Numbered from the stretch's first letter, positions 24,501 to 33,708 are shown. The stretch: DNA of 64,000 nucleotides from a virus (IMGVR_UViG_3300028423_001099:22577-86576), one strand, 5' to 3'. A program made the numbers and translations. Notes: generated by a model not told the origin, from the letters alone.

Positions 24501-27500
24501 TCAGCTTGTGCCTGCCCAGCGCCTCAGCACATAACGCAAGGTCAACGTGCTATTTAAATTGTGTGCAATATCTGATATACCACCATTGGGTTCAGGTTGG
24601 CCTTCCAGCTTGACGTTGACGGTTGTGCCGGACATAGATGCACTGAACTTGGGTTCAACTGCTATGTTGGCTTCACTGTCTACATAACTGCTGTATGTGT
24701 CAGTGATAACCACTGCATTGGAGGTTCCAACGTCTGGTCTGGCAGATATCAGCATGGTGCCGGTGCGACTGTATTTGTCTGAGCCTGTGCCAGAGACTTC
24801 GTTGATGCTGTACTCAACAACAAAGTTATTGTAGAGTTCTGTTTCTAGGCCGAACACTGTGCTGTCCACTGTGGCAATGTCGCCGCGTAGTATGGTAGCA
24901 GTCTCCATGCTCAGATAGCTAAGAGTCTTCTGGCCCGAAGACGCAGCATCTGCTGTGAGAATTTCAATGTTGTTTTTGTAATTGACTAAGCCGCGAGCAC
25001 CGCCCAATGCATCTTGTCTGCGATCAAATGCACTGTCGCTGTAGATGTTGTTTACCAGATAATTGAAATTGTTGCACTCTTCTCTGGTGCAAAAAAGTAT
25101 TTCCCCAAAGGTGTCGTCGATCTCCAGCTGATAGTTGCCTAGGTTGCTTACTAGATTGGAGTTGTTGGTGTAGGCATTGCCGCCCAACAACACCTGTTCA
25201 AAGAGATTTACACGTCTGTCAATCAGCATGCTGTTGAGCCACTTCTCTAGCTTGGCTCGCACAGTGTCATCTCTGTCATAGGCCCGCGGTTCCAGTTTGA
25301 GATTGCTGAGTGTGCCCTGTGAATCTTCGAATAGCTCAAACTCAACCCCGCCGATGTCCACGCTGGAGTAACCACTGCGCTGTGTGACCACAACACGGTT
25401 GTCGTTGTTGGGCATCACAAACATTTCAGGAAATATGCTCACTGTGCCCACACTGTTGGCATCCAGCGTGCTGATGCCGGCTGCAGGAATTGATATGTTG
25501 CGATCTTCACTGACAATGTCACTGGCTTCTTGCAGTGTGGTTGCTGATGATAGATCAATGCTGAGAATAGGATCAACTGTGACACCTTCTGCGTTATCTT
25601 GCAGCACAGGACGAACCTTTCCTGTTTCTTGTGTGTTGGACACATTAGCTAGATTGGTAACACTGTCTTCTACAACAATAGTGTCTGTGTCACGCACTAT
25701 GAAGTTGGTGTTTGAATTTTCACCAAAATTTTCACTGAATACCACAACAGCATCAACGCCATTTTTATCTAGACTGTGATTTGGAATCAACACCTGAAAC
25801 GTGTTCGATGAATCGCCTGTTGCATGATTAACAAAGGTTACTGTGGTGTTTGACAAAGCAGAAACATTGGAAAGAGTAAACACATTGCTGGATACATTAA
25901 CAACATCGCCAGAAATATTGCTGTCATGAGTAAACACCGTAACAGTGTCGTTGGGCTGAACTCCGCGCACATCCCCAGTAACTGTGAGCACATTGCTGTT
26001 GGTGTCTAGGTTGGCTTCTGCATTTCTCACAAACACAGCATTTTCAATATCAGGCACTTCTACTTCTACTGTGCCGGTTGCCGGCACACTGCTCACTGGA
26101 TAGTATGCCACTGCCTGTTCAATGTAATGATCATTGCTTGTGGAAATTCTCAGATGATCATATCTGTACCGATCCTGTGGCCCACTGATATTAGCGCCGG
26201 GCACAGAAAACACAGCAAGGTTGTTGTTGAACTCCACAGACGAACCGCTGCTGAAATCTATCTCCACTGTGCTTGGCGTGCTTTCGGGTAAACTGTTTTC
26301 AATTTCGGTGTTTGTAGTGTCTAGCACACTGTCTGAGCGATGCACCAATAAATTGCCTAAGGCTACATTGCTAACATCAGCAGTGCTTTTTGCCAGCACA
26401 GAAATCTGATGTTGGTTGAATGCAATATAACCCAGACCACTGGTATCACTGATTCTCAGTGATTCGGGATCAACTCTGAGAAAATCTTCGATATCATACT
26501 CGCTGTAAAACGACTCTTTGGGGACTGTGCGAGATACGTATTTTTTGTTTGGGTCTTTGCCTGTGATTGGTACACCTTCTAGCGCGCCCAGCACAGCAGT
26601 ATTACTATAGTAATTCAGTGTAACAGTGTCCTGTGCGCTAGGCGCAGTGCGTAGTGTGAGTACATGGCTGCCTGATGTTGACACATTGCTAGCATCAAAC
26701 ACAAAGTCTGCAGTTGGACCAGGTAGATCTTTGACACTGTTGTCGTCAGGAACCAACTGTGTGCCATTTTTCTTGACCACAACATCACCATTGACAAATT
26801 CTCGCTGTGTTTCGTCTGGCCCTGTGTAACTGCTAAACAGGTTGGTTGTGGGATAACGAAAAAATTCCAACTCGGTGCCAGAGTCAATAACAGTGCCTTT
26901 GCCTCCAGCCAAAGTAACACGATAAGTGTTATTGTCAATGCGCTGAGAATTATCTATCCTCACAGGGCCCTCAAGGCCAGGCAAAGCTGAACCGTCGGCT
27001 TGACGAACAAAGTCGCCGTGTACTAAAGTATTGCCTCCGGCAGTGTCCTTGCCCAGTATGCGTGATAAATCAGAAGGCGCGCCTGTGATATTGAACGAAC
27101 TACGCGCGCTGGCACTGTCGTCTTCCACTGTGGCTTTGATGCTAGCAGTGGCATTGACGCCAAACACTGGCTGAGTTGAACTGGTATATCTACAACGCGG
27201 TGATTGTGCGGAATTGATAATACTTCGGCTGGCATCTGGCTGCCAACTTTTGTTCTTCTTGAGGTTGTTGAATTCGCCAGGCGAAAACTTTATAAAAGGC
27301 ACAGTGAAAGCAATTAGCTGATTGTCCACAATGCTCTCTGTGTGGGCGCGAGCATTTAAGGTATTTTCAAAATAGCTGATTGCGCTGTACTGTGAGCTGT
27401 TGGGATGTTGACTGTCAGCGCCTATGTACACCTGGCGACTGTCTGTGGTAAAGCCAACTTCGCCTACCCTCAGAGGTTGTGGTAAATCTTGCTTGAGACC

Positions 27501-27551
27501 TCTGCGATTTTGAATTCTTGCTACAATTGTTCTGTTATTGTCATCTGCCAC
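24501..27551 (-). CDS. Large tail-fibre/virion structural protein
   Basis: This 1016-residue protein is Ser/Thr/Val/Asn rich with long beta repeats (NTFQVLIPNHSLDKNG, DTVTVFTHDSNISG). Residues 12-47 read QNRRGLKQDLPQPL then RVGEVGFTTDSRQVYIG, the trimerising N-terminal motif of many phage fibres and spikes, so it is probably a fibre or fibre-like tail protein. The start is GTG at 27551 with GCGGAG ahead, and a late octamer lies 30 bases upstream. The C-terminal third is more helical. No depolymerase motif is recognised. Confidence 0.85.
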   Translation of the reverse strand: MADDNNRTIVARIQNRRGLKQDLPQPLRVGEVGFTTDSRQVYIGADSQHPNSSQYSAISYFENTLNARAHTESIVDNQLIAFTVPFIKFSPGEFNNLKKNKSWQPDASRSIINSAQSPRCRYTSSTQPVFGVNATASIKATVEDDSASARSSFNITGAPSDLSRILGKDTAGGNTLVHGDFVRQADGSALPGLEGPVRIDNSQRIDNNTYRVTLAGGKGTVIDSGTELEFFRYPTTNLFSSYTGPDETQREFVNGDVVVKKNGTQLVPDDNSVKDLPGPTADFVFDASNVSTSGSHVLTLRTAPSAQDTVTLNYYSNTAVLGALEGVPITGKDPNKKYVSRTVPKESFYSEYDIEDFLRVDPESLRISDTSGLGYIAFNQHQISVLAKSTADVSNVALGNLLVHRSDSVLDTTNTEIENSLPESTPSTVEIDFSSGSSVEFNNNLAVFSVPGANISGPQDRYRYDHLRISTSNDHYIEQAVAYYPVSSVPATGTVEVEVPDIENAVFVRNAEANLDTNSNVLTVTGDVRGVQPNDTVTVFTHDSNISGDVVNVSSNVFTLSNVSALSNTTVTFVNHATGDSSNTFQVLIPNHSLDKNGVDAVVVFSENFGENSNTNFIVRDTDTIVVEDSVTNLANVSNTQETGKVRPVLQDNAEGVTVDPILSIDLSSATTLQEASDIVSEDRNISIPAAGISTLDANSVGTVSIFPEMFVMPNNDNRVVVTQRSGYSSVDIGGVEFELFEDSQGTLSNLKLEPRAYDRDDTVRAKLEKWLNSMLIDRRVNLFEQVLLGGNAYTNNSNLVSNLGNYQLEIDDTFGEILFCTREECNNFNYLVNNIYSDSAFDRRQDALGGARGLVNYKNNIEILTADAASSGQKTLSYLSMETATILRGDIATVDSTVFGLETELYNNFVVEYSINEVSGTGSDKYSRTGTMLISARPDVGTSNAVVITDTYSSYVDSEANIAVEPKFSASMSGTTVNVKLEGQPEPNGGISDIAHNLNSTLTLRYVLRRWAGTS

Positions 27552-27581
27552 TGTTATATCTCCGCTAGGCGCATATAACAG

Positions 27582-27589
27582 TATTTATC
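27582..27589 (-). promoter_or_regulatory. Late promoter octamer GATAAATA for the large fibre-type gene
   Basis: The exact octamer on the minus strand lies 30 bases before the GTG at 27551. The predicted leader carries GGAG. Confidence 0.7.
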
Positions 27590-27592
27590 ACT

Positions 27593-27988
27593 TTAGTGTT
27601 TCTTCTTGTGATAGCTGCCGTAGATACAGTGTAGCATTTCGTGCCCTAGTGTGAGAGTATAAGAATCATCTACTCTCGTTGGACGTACAATGTGTATTTC
27701 ACAGGTATATGACTCGTTGTTGGGCTTGCCGCTGGGGAATTCATACCATACAGCAAAACCCTGAAGGCCTGTTAGATCATGTGAAATAGATAGATCGTGG
27801 ACATCTCTATAGGCGTTGTGCATGTCTCTGAGACGATCATGAACATTGACACGGGTTTCTACCACTGTGCCACTGCGATCAAAAGTGGGTTCTACCCTCT
27901 CGCCGTTTTCACAGCTATTGAGCAAAAGTGCTGTGGCTACTATTACTAGAGCAAAAAGCACTCCGCCGAAGCGTTCAATTATTTTCAT
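27593..27988 (-). CDS. Lipoprotein with an HExxH metal motif
   Basis: A 131-residue protein with a signal anchor (VLFALVIVATALLLNSC) ending in a lipobox-like LLNSC with Cys26 as the lipid site. The C-terminus carries TLGHEMLHCIYGSYHKKKH, an HExxH zinc motif with a further His. It would be tethered to a bacterial membrane facing the periplasm. It could be a peptidase acting on host envelope or entering phage, or a lysis-related protein. GGAG precedes the ATG. The GCTAAATA at 28014-28021 is a possible weak late element. Confidence 0.8.
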   Translation of the reverse strand: MKIIERFGGVLFALVIVATALLLNSCENGERVEPTFDRSGTVVETRVNVHDRLRDMHNAYRDVHDLSISHDLTGLQGFAVWYEFPSGKPNNESYTCEIHIVRPTRVDDSYTLTLGHEMLHCIYGSYHKKKH

Positions 27989-28016
27989 GTGAGTTCTCCG
28001 CTAAACAGTTTCACAG

Positions 28017-28694
28017 CTATTTAGCATGTTTGCGGTAATACTCAGCAACTCGCTCAGACCATAGCTCACAGTATCGAGGAAACTCTTCGTGATCCACCAC
28101 AAAGTCCTGGTAGTTGCCGTCGCGGTCAACCATGAGAATAGCAATCTGTGCTATCTCTGTGCCAAACATCTCGTTGTGTGCCAGAGCATAGGCAGCACCT
28201 TGCATAAAATAATCCTCAATCCACTCACGCTTCTTGATCTTTCGTGCTGTCTTGAAGTCAATGATGCTGTCAACACCACGGTAAACGCCTACACCGTCTG
28301 CGGTTCCTGCATAGAGACCATCTGCAATAAGCCCAACTTCTGTGCCCCAAAGCTCGTCTACTTTGGTCAAGCCCTGGTCGACCATCTCAGAGACCATTTT
28401 CTTTGCCATAGTGCTTATCAAATTGGTGCCTGTGATTTCCCAGTCCTCACCCAAGATATATTTTTCCAAACTGTTGTGAACTTTGGTGCCCAGATTAGCA
28501 CTCTCTGTGCTGATACGCTGTGCTTCGGCTTCTCCTACACGCTTCCGCCAGGCATCTAAACCGCTTTTATCACCGGTCTTGCTGAGTATGGTGGTAACAC
28601 TGGGCACAGGATCGTGCTGATCGTCACAGTACTGTCTGCCAGCATTTGTTTGTATTCTGCGAAGTTCGGGGTATTGATATTTTTCGATTAACAT
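28017..28694 (-). CDS. PD-(D/E)XK (RecB/Cas4-like) nuclease
   Basis: A 225-residue protein. VPSVTTILSKTGDK (residues ~29-42) and the LGTKVHNSLEKYIL His motif are typical of phage RecB-family exonucleases. Catalytic residues are in GTADGVGVYRGVDSIIDFKT (Asp...Asp-Phe-Lys) and the QGAAYALAH QxxxY helix follows. It would process DNA ends in recombination or degrade host DNA. A sigma70-like promoter with only 8 bases between -10 and ATG implies an early, nearly leaderless mRNA. Confidence 0.88.
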   Translation of the reverse strand: MLIEKYQYPELRRIQTNAGRQYCDDQHDPVPSVTTILSKTGDKSGLDAWRKRVGEAEAQRISTESANLGTKVHNSLEKYILGEDWEITGTNLISTMAKKMVSEMVDQGLTKVDELWGTEVGLIADGLYAGTADGVGVYRGVDSIIDFKTARKIKKREWIEDYFMQGAAYALAHNEMFGTEIAQIAILMVDRDGNYQDFVVDHEEFPRYCELWSERVAEYYRKHAK

Positions 28695-28702
28695 AGCTTA
28701 CT

Positions 28703-28731
28703 ATGCTAGCACGCATCAAGTGTGCTGTCAA
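28703..28731 (-). promoter_or_regulatory. Sigma70-like promoter for the PD-(D/E)XK nuclease
   Basis: TTGACA (28731-28726) and TAGCAT (28708-28703) are 17 bases apart. The ATG at 28694 begins 8 bases after the -10 box, leaving no room for a ribosome site. Confidence 0.65.
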
Positions 28732-28734
28732 TGA

Positions 28735-29055
28735 TTACCAGCTGATGTTCCAGGCCAAAGTCATTGGATTTGAAGGGTTTTCTGTGATGCTAACGCCATA
28801 ACCTAGGTCAGTGAAGTACTTGCTCACGTAGTCTAGTTGGTCTACCAGTGTGCGATTATCAGTGATACCCATATAGGCCTTGTAGTACACATTGCTGTCG
28901 GTAACAGGCGTACCTGAGGTTATATTGGCATATAACACACCAGCATCAATGTTGGCCAGCACAGCAGTCTCAATGCTACGCACTTCACTGTGTATCACGC
29001 TATTGTTGCGTGTGTCTTGCCTTGCGGTGTGTGCGTTTGTAAAAATTGTTGCCAT
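28735..29055 (-). CDS. Virion-type hypothetical protein
   Basis: A 106-residue protein starting MATIFTNAHTARQDTRNNSV. It is polar and mixed alpha/beta with NITSGTPVTDSNVYYKAY in the middle. I recall proteins with this N-terminus next to structural genes in marine T4-like phages, role undefined. It abuts the upstream gene (TAA then ATG), suggesting coupled translation. Confidence 0.75.
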   Translation of the reverse strand: MATIFTNAHTARQDTRNNSVIHSEVRSIETAVLANIDAGVLYANITSGTPVTDSNVYYKAYMGITDNRTLVDQLDYVSKYFTDLGYGVSITENPSNPMTLAWNISW

Positions 29056-29397
29056 TTATAACTCGTCAGATATATCACTGCTTGCTTGATCTTGTGCCAT
29101 GCTGGAGACGTCTACTTCGTCGCCGGTGTTGGTTGTTGACAGCGACATGTCATCTGGCAACTCGTCGCCAGGAACAATTGTTTCACGATCAACACTGCTG
29201 GCATATCCGCTTTGGTCCACTGCTTGTATCAGTTCTTGGATGGTTGTTACATATCCTTCTTGTGCAAGCAACTGTTGAAATTTTTCTGTCTGGATATTGT
29301 CGATGTCTTTGGCAATTAGCACAGAAAGCAGGTTACGAACCACTTCCACGAGTTCGTTCACATAGCTTTCTGTGATGACAATATCACGTATCAGCAT
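29056..29397 (-). CDS. Acidic hypothetical protein
   Basis: A 113-residue protein. Residues 1-60 are helical (MLIRDIVITESYVNELVEVV). The C-terminal half is acidic and Ser/Asp rich (DELPDDMSLSTTNTGDEVD). The MLIRDIVITES start is loosely like the leaders on neighbouring proteins. Start and upstream stop overlap by one base (TAATG). Function is unknown. Confidence 0.75.
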   Translation of the reverse strand: MLIRDIVITESYVNELVEVVRNLLSVLIAKDIDNIQTEKFQQLLAQEGYVTTIQELIQAVDQSGYASSVDRETIVPGDELPDDMSLSTTNTGDEVDVSSMAQDQASSDISDEL

Positions 29398-30989
29398 TAT
29401 ACTGCAGATCTGCCCAGTGGTTCTTCTTCGCCTGCAGGCTCATCGAGATCATCTAGATCTAAATCCAAGTCGTCTGCGGGCTCTTCTGTGTCCATGCTGT
29501 CAAAATCCATGTCGGGCATGTCGTCGTTGCCTGCTAGACCCAATGACTCCTCCTCTCCTGTGAGTGTGCCGATGGCCTCATCCATGCCATCCTTGGCTTC
29601 ACGTGCATGTTCGAGTTGTGTATTCACCAGTTCACTCACACGATCATAGAATTGACGAGCAGTATCTGCGCCCATTTCTGCCTTGATTTGATCTGCAATT
29701 GGTGGCAAATCTTCGTTGACCATGCGTCCTAGACGCTCAATTTGATCCTGAAGGTCGCTGGACAGAGCTCTCACTGCCATCACAACTTCTGCTTGCTCTA
29801 CATCAACGTCTTCTGCAATCATCATGTCGTCTAGACTCAGATAGTTTTCTTGCATGCTTGATTCCTTTAATCCTAGATCTCCTAGTACCTCGTCTACCAA
29901 GATGCTGACATCACTGCTACCCAGCTCGTCTATGCCGCCTTCTGCATGTCTTTCTGCCGCATCAAACACTGCTCGTTGAACTTCTGACGTAGGCACTGAT
30001 TTAATCTCGTCTTGGTGGCTAACTCGCAGTCTGTAAAAAATTGCACTGGCAACAGCTTCTACGTCATCTTGGTAATCATTGTGATCCTTATCGTAGAAAA
30101 ACCATTCGTTAACGCTACCCTTGATGGCCCTCTTATTCTCTTTGACAGCGGATTCTTTGATGCTTTTGACTTCTTGCTTGTCAGCGCCTGTGACTGGATA
30201 TGTTTCTCCGTTAATTTCGAATTCTTTTTTGCCCTTCTTAATAGCATCACGGCGAGCAGCAATAAATGCATTGGTCTCTGAGATCTTGCGACCAAACATT
30301 TTCACACCTTCGATCATGCTATCTTCATCAAGTTCATTGAGGAAGTTCACCACTGCATCACGCGGCTTGCCACTGACCTTGGAAAACATGTTGAGCTGGC
30401 GCTCAATGTTGTCGATGGCACTGACACCGCTTTGCATTTTGATGCCACATTCTTTGGCAATACAACGTGTGACCTGTGCACTGGGCTTGGCAACACTTTG
30501 ACCAGAAATTTCATCTAATTGCTGTTCTGCACTGCCACCATACTCTTTGACATAGTCTTTTGCGGCAGTGAGCACAATAGGCAACACAAATTCATCATCA
30601 TAGGCATAACGGTTATCTCTGCGATAGCGGTTCATGCACTCTGATGCTGCTTCATCAGCAGTGTAACCCGAATCCATTAGCTCTCTGACTGTTTCCTGCA
30701 CATGGTTGCACATGCCTTCGTAGGCCGGGGATTGTGCATACATCTCACCTTCTAGGACGGTGTCGGCAATGTCTCTGATGCCCAGGAACTTGGCATAGTC
30801 GGGATCTAGATGAAATTTCTTGCTGCTGTTGCGCATGGTGATCAATGCCTGCTCTGCTGATTCACGCAGTTTTATCAACTGTGATTTGCTACTGCCTGGT
30901 TTCACAGTGATGCCAAACTGCTCAGATAGCATTTTGTTGATCTTGTTTATGCGTTTGAGTGGCGTTTGGTTGAATTCGTTCAGTTGCAT
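29397..30989 (-). CDS. Large hypothetical protein with leader MQLNEFNQTP
   Basis: A 530-residue protein, mostly helical and acidic. It begins MQLNEFNQTPLKRINKINKM, one of the short leaders shared by cargo-like genes here. The middle contains TADEAASECMNRYRRDNRYA and a Cys-rich patch (ARCIAKECGIKMQ-like). The C-terminus is a very acidic Asp/Glu/Leu tail. Late octamer GATAAATA lies 33 bases upstream. Function is unknown. Leader and late timing suit a virion component. Confidence 0.8.
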   Translation of the reverse strand: MQLNEFNQTPLKRINKINKMLSEQFGITVKPGSSKSQLIKLRESAEQALITMRNSSKKFHLDPDYAKFLGIRDIADTVLEGEMYAQSPAYEGMCNHVQETVRELMDSGYTADEAASECMNRYRRDNRYAYDDEFVLPIVLTAAKDYVKEYGGSAEQQLDEISGQSVAKPSAQVTRCIAKECGIKMQSGVSAIDNIERQLNMFSKVSGKPRDAVVNFLNELDEDSMIEGVKMFGRKISETNAFIAARRDAIKKGKKEFEINGETYPVTGADKQEVKSIKESAVKENKRAIKGSVNEWFFYDKDHNDYQDDVEAVASAIFYRLRVSHQDEIKSVPTSEVQRAVFDAAERHAEGGIDELGSSDVSILVDEVLGDLGLKESSMQENYLSLDDMMIAEDVDVEQAEVVMAVRALSSDLQDQIERLGRMVNEDLPPIADQIKAEMGADTARQFYDRVSELVNTQLEHAREAKDGMDEAIGTLTGEEESLGLAGNDDMPDMDFDSMDTEEPADDLDLDLDDLDEPAGEEEPLGRSAV

Positions 30990-31022
30990 GGTTATATTCC
31001 CAGTGAATTTGCTTATTACACT

Positions 31023-31030
31023 TATTTATC
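31023..31030 (-). promoter_or_regulatory. Late promoter octamer GATAAATA
   Basis: The exact octamer on the minus strand lies 33 bases before the ATG at 30989. Confidence 0.7.
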
Positions 31031-31055
31031 TATCTCAGTGAAAACACACACAGGA

Positions 31056-31478
31056 TCACACAGGCAATTTGAGGCTCAATAGAAGCTGTTCCATCTGCTG
31101 ACGTGCATGCATTAGACGCATACGAGCTACACTGGCTCTGCTGTTGTCTTTGCTGTTGTAGGCAATATGACTGTACACAGTGGTGTCATTGTAGAGCTTG
31201 GTATACTGCTCAAGCACCTGCTGTGCCTTGGAAAAATAATATACTGTGCGATTTTTGGTGTTGCAATGCTCACAAACCATATCTGCTAGATGCTTGGTGG
31301 GTATTTGTGATAGCACAGGCTGCCTGCTATTATAGTCAACGAGATCATATCCGCAGTGTGCATTCTGTGCAATCACATACACAGGTCTGTTTTTCACAGT
31401 GTCCACAATGCCTTTGAGACTCTGTGTTACCTGTTTGCTATCAAAGTTTTTGTTTGTTGGGGTAGATTTTGTATCCAA
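31056..31478 (-). CDS. Hypothetical protein with a Cys/His patch
   Basis: A 140-residue protein with HCGYDLVDYNSRQPV and VCEHCNTKNRTVYYF. The CEHC pair with other Cys/His could bind zinc, but only one clear CxxC exists. The start is TTG at 31478, overlapping the upstream gene by 38 bases. No ATG occurs in the first third of the frame. AAAGG lies 11 bases upstream. Function is unknown. Confidence 0.65.
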   Translation of the reverse strand: MDTKSTPTNKNFDSKQVTQSLKGIVDTVKNRPVYVIAQNAHCGYDLVDYNSRQPVLSQIPTKHLADMVCEHCNTKNRTVYYFSKAQQVLEQYTKLYNDTTVYSHIAYNSKDNSRASVARMRLMHARQQMEQLLLSLKLPV

Positions 31479-31662
31479 TGCCTTTGCCTTTGTGTGTTTT
31501 GAAAAATATGTTTTTCTTGTAGAGTTCGTCAGCTATGTAATTTTCCCGTTCTGAGAGTTTGTCACACAGTAACTTGCCTTCCATCTCGGCACGACCATAC
31601 AGAGCCGACTCGTCGCGACTTAGCAGACACAATACACCATTTTTGGCTGTTACTGCTCTCAC
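31441..31662 (-). CDS. Small hypothetical protein
   Basis: A 73-residue protein from GTG at 31662, five bases after the upstream stop. It reads MRAVTAKNGVLCLLSRDESA and ends in a basic Gly/Lys/Tyr-rich tail (KTHKGKGIGYKIYPNKQKL). It resembles no family I recognise. Tight packing with neighbours supports it being expressed. Confidence 0.6.
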   Translation of the reverse strand: MRAVTAKNGVLCLLSRDESALYGRAEMEGKLLCDKLSERENYIADELYKKNIFFKTHKGKGIGYKIYPNKQKL

Positions 31663-31667
31663 AATAA

Positions 31668-31913
31668 TTATTTCTCAGGGATATCAGACAGTGGACTTTT
31701 TTCGCCGTCGGTTTTGCTGGCTTTTACACTGGTGTATTCATCAAAGCCCGGTACCAGTTCGAGGTCGAGACTCTGTGCCATTCGTAGAAGATTATTTTTG
31801 ATACGCTCCGGTGAGTCCGGACCGTGCTCTTCAGAATTCAGATATTGATCGCTGTCTGCACTGGATACGTTGACTTGTGCCTTGCTCTCTGTGAAAAGTT
31901 CATGTAATCTCAT
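31668..31913 (-). CDS. Small acidic protein with leader MRLHELFTES
   Basis: An 81-residue protein. The ATG at 31913 is chosen because the longer in-frame version runs into the upstream gene and this start gives the leader motif seen across the block. The rest is acidic and Ser rich (SADSDQYLNSEEHGPDSPE) with one helix (IKNNLLRMAQSLDLELVPG). Function is unknown. An internal head or cargo role is inferred from the leader. Confidence 0.7.
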   Translation of the reverse strand: MRLHELFTESKAQVNVSSADSDQYLNSEEHGPDSPERIKNNLLRMAQSLDLELVPGFDEYTSVKASKTDGEKSPLSDIPEK

Positions 31914-31920
31914 AATGACA

Positions 31921-32733
31921 TTACCACTTCTTGCAACTCCAGTATCCTGCAGTTGTCTTGTCTTTTTTCTGATCACAGTTGTGTCTGGCACGAAAACTCT
32001 TGCGTGCTTCAGGATCGTCGCGTTTGATTTCCATGTCTGGGTCACCAAAGTTCACTTTTTTCACTTTGATTTTGCCATCTTTGGTTTTTTTGCCTGAGTT
32101 CACATAAACATGAAACTTTTTGGGACCGTTGCTGCTGCGAATAGGCTTGTTGAGATCAACATCACGGCCTTGATATTCAGCTTCTGTGAGTTGATTGGAT
32201 ATCTCAATCCAGCCATACTTCTCAAAAAACTCATTGCCGTGTAAGGTTTCTTCAATGTTAGATCTGCGAGCATCTGTGGTGCTATCACGTTTGGGCACAA
32301 TGGGCTCGCCATCAGCACCCATCACAGGACCATAGCCTGCAAGAAGGCGTCCTTTGTGATTATGTATACGCTTTTTCAACTGCTTCATGGCTTCACGGTC
32401 TCCCGCTTCTTTGGCATCTTCATAGTAAGAGACCAGTGTCTGCATTTGCGTATCGTTATTTAATAGCTGCTTGGTGTTGTGGTCTAGACCAGCAATGCCT
32501 CCAAGCATGCCCATGGCTGCCAGTGCACCTATTACCCACTCTCTGCTGCCTTCATCAAGTTCAACCTCAGAGGGCACATCAGTGTTTTCACGAGCTTTTT
32601 TGCGTTTGTTTTTGCGTGTTTTTCTACTGATTGTGCTGCCCATGGGCTGTGCTACGCTTGCAACACCACCTGCGCTGGTGGTTTCCGCTATGGGCATCTG
32701 CATGTCTTGACCGATAATATCACTTAGTTTCAT
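31921..32733 (-). CDS. Leader-bearing protein with Cys-pair, Lys-rich C-terminus
   Basis: A 270-residue protein starting MKLSDIIGQDMQMPIAETTS at 32733. A KTRKNKRKKARENTD basic patch lies near residue 45. A hydrophobic helix (ALAAMGMLGGIAGLD) precedes a helical middle. The C-terminus is basic and ends HNCDQKKDKTTAGYWSCKKW, a two-Cys module shared in kind with other proteins here. A late octamer lies 30 bases upstream, overlapping the stop of the previous gene. Function is unknown. Confidence 0.8.
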   Translation of the reverse strand: MKLSDIIGQDMQMPIAETTSAGGVASVAQPMGSTISRKTRKNKRKKARENTDVPSEVELDEGSREWVIGALAAMGMLGGIAGLDHNTKQLLNNDTQMQTLVSYYEDAKEAGDREAMKQLKKRIHNHKGRLLAGYGPVMGADGEPIVPKRDSTTDARRSNIEETLHGNEFFEKYGWIEISNQLTEAEYQGRDVDLNKPIRSSNGPKKFHVYVNSGKKTKDGKIKVKKVNFGDPDMEIKRDDPEARKSFRARHNCDQKKDKTTAGYWSCKKW

Positions 32734-32761
32734 AACAGTTTCCAACTTTTTGCTGTTACTG

Positions 32762-33658
32762 TTATTTATCTGATTCTGTGTCCCCACTTAGTGCCCGATA
32801 AATGTCGGCATCAACCATGTCCATCACCGTTTGCCAGTGTTCTCTGGCGTTTTCCAGCAGTGTTTTTGCCCATCTAGCACGAGTCAGAGGATCTTGCTGC
32901 TGGAGTTCCTCCAAAGAGTGAATGGTTCTTTCCCATTCTCCTGCATACAGGTAACCTGCATAACGTGGGCTAACCGTTTCGACTCCTTGCTGTCTCAAGA
33001 AGTCTTGCTGTGATTCTGTGGTAAAACCCTTTTCTATGATGTCTTCGATTCGGCCTGCTGCAGCTAGTGCTTCTGCTCGCTGATCTCTTGAGTACGAATG
33101 CAGTCTATGGCCACGACTGTCTAGATCTTTGGAGAGTTTTCTCAGATTGCTGAAGATTTCATCAACCATCTGTTCCAGCTGTGGCTTCAAATGTGGCAAA
33201 TATGTTTTGTTCATGTAGTTCAAAATGTCGCACATTCCGCCACTAAGCTGATCAGTTGCAGTTCTGTGTCTTTCCAGTTTAGCAGGAGTGGGCTTTTCTT
33301 CTCTGTGTCTGGAGTGAAAAACTCCCCCGTGATTTAGCATGTACATGGGTCCACGCTTGGTCATACCCGAGGTAGCTTCAGCAATGCTGTCGGTGTAGGT
33401 ATACCTGAACTCACCGTCATGTGTATAGCGGATTCCAGTAAACCTATATTCTCGGCGAGATTTATGACCAGCCAAGAAAGCAATCACTTCGCCCGATGGA
33501 AGTACGTTGATCAGCATGTCTCCGGCATATACATCTGTACTGAGTGGCTTGCCGTCAACCGGTTTGAGTTTGGCGTTGTGTTTTACACGAAACTCGCGAA
33601 CCAGCTTTTCAGCAAAGTCTGTGGGAATGCCGTTTTTAGCAAAGTTTTTCACACTCAT
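32762..33658 (-). CDS. Hypothetical protein with its own early-type promoter
   Basis: A 298-residue protein starting MSVKNFAKNGIPTDFAEKLV at 33658. The N-terminal half is beta-rich (SGEVIAFLAGHKSRREYRFT). The C-terminal half is helical with many Arg/Glu. No family is recognised. Upstream there is a sigma70-like promoter whose predicted transcript begins with a hairpin, so its timing differs from the late genes around it. It ends in Asp-Lys-stop formed by a late octamer. Confidence 0.8.
   Translation of the reverse strand: MSVKNFAKNGIPTDFAEKLVREFRVKHNAKLKPVDGKPLSTDVYAGDMLINVLPSGEVIAFLAGHKSRREYRFTGIRYTHDGEFRYTYTDSIAEATSGMTKRGPMYMLNHGGVFHSRHREEKPTPAKLERHRTATDQLSGGMCDILNYMNKTYLPHLKPQLEQMVDEIFSNLRKLSKDLDSRGHRLHSYSRDQRAEALAAAGRIEDIIEKGFTTESQQDFLRQQGVETVSPRYAGYLYAGEWERTIHSLEELQQQDPLTRARWAKTLLENAREHWQTVMDMVDADIYRALSGDTESDK
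32763..32770 (-). promoter_or_regulatory. Late promoter octamer GATAAATA embedded in the end of a gene
   Basis: The octamer encodes the last residues Asp-Lys and most of the stop codon of the upstream gene. It lies 29 bases before the ATG at 32733. Confidence 0.7.
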
Positions 33659-33691
33659 ATATATCACCTAAGTCAGCCATAACGTGTGTTC

Positions 33692-33708
33692 TAGAACTTT
33701 TTGTTCTA
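33692..33708 (-). promoter_or_regulatory. Hairpin at the predicted 5' end of the transcript
   Basis: TAGAAC and GTTCTA flank five A on the minus strand. The hairpin starts one base after the predicted +1 of the promoter at 33716-33743. It may stabilise the mRNA or bind a regulator. A 10-base palindrome GTTCTAGAAC (33688-33697) overlaps it. Confidence 0.45.

Noticed and set aside
29048-29058. TATAAATG near the 29055 start as a late promoter
   Set aside because: The match overlaps the ATG itself, so it could not start a transcript containing the codon. It is explained by the TTA-TAA-ATG coding junction.
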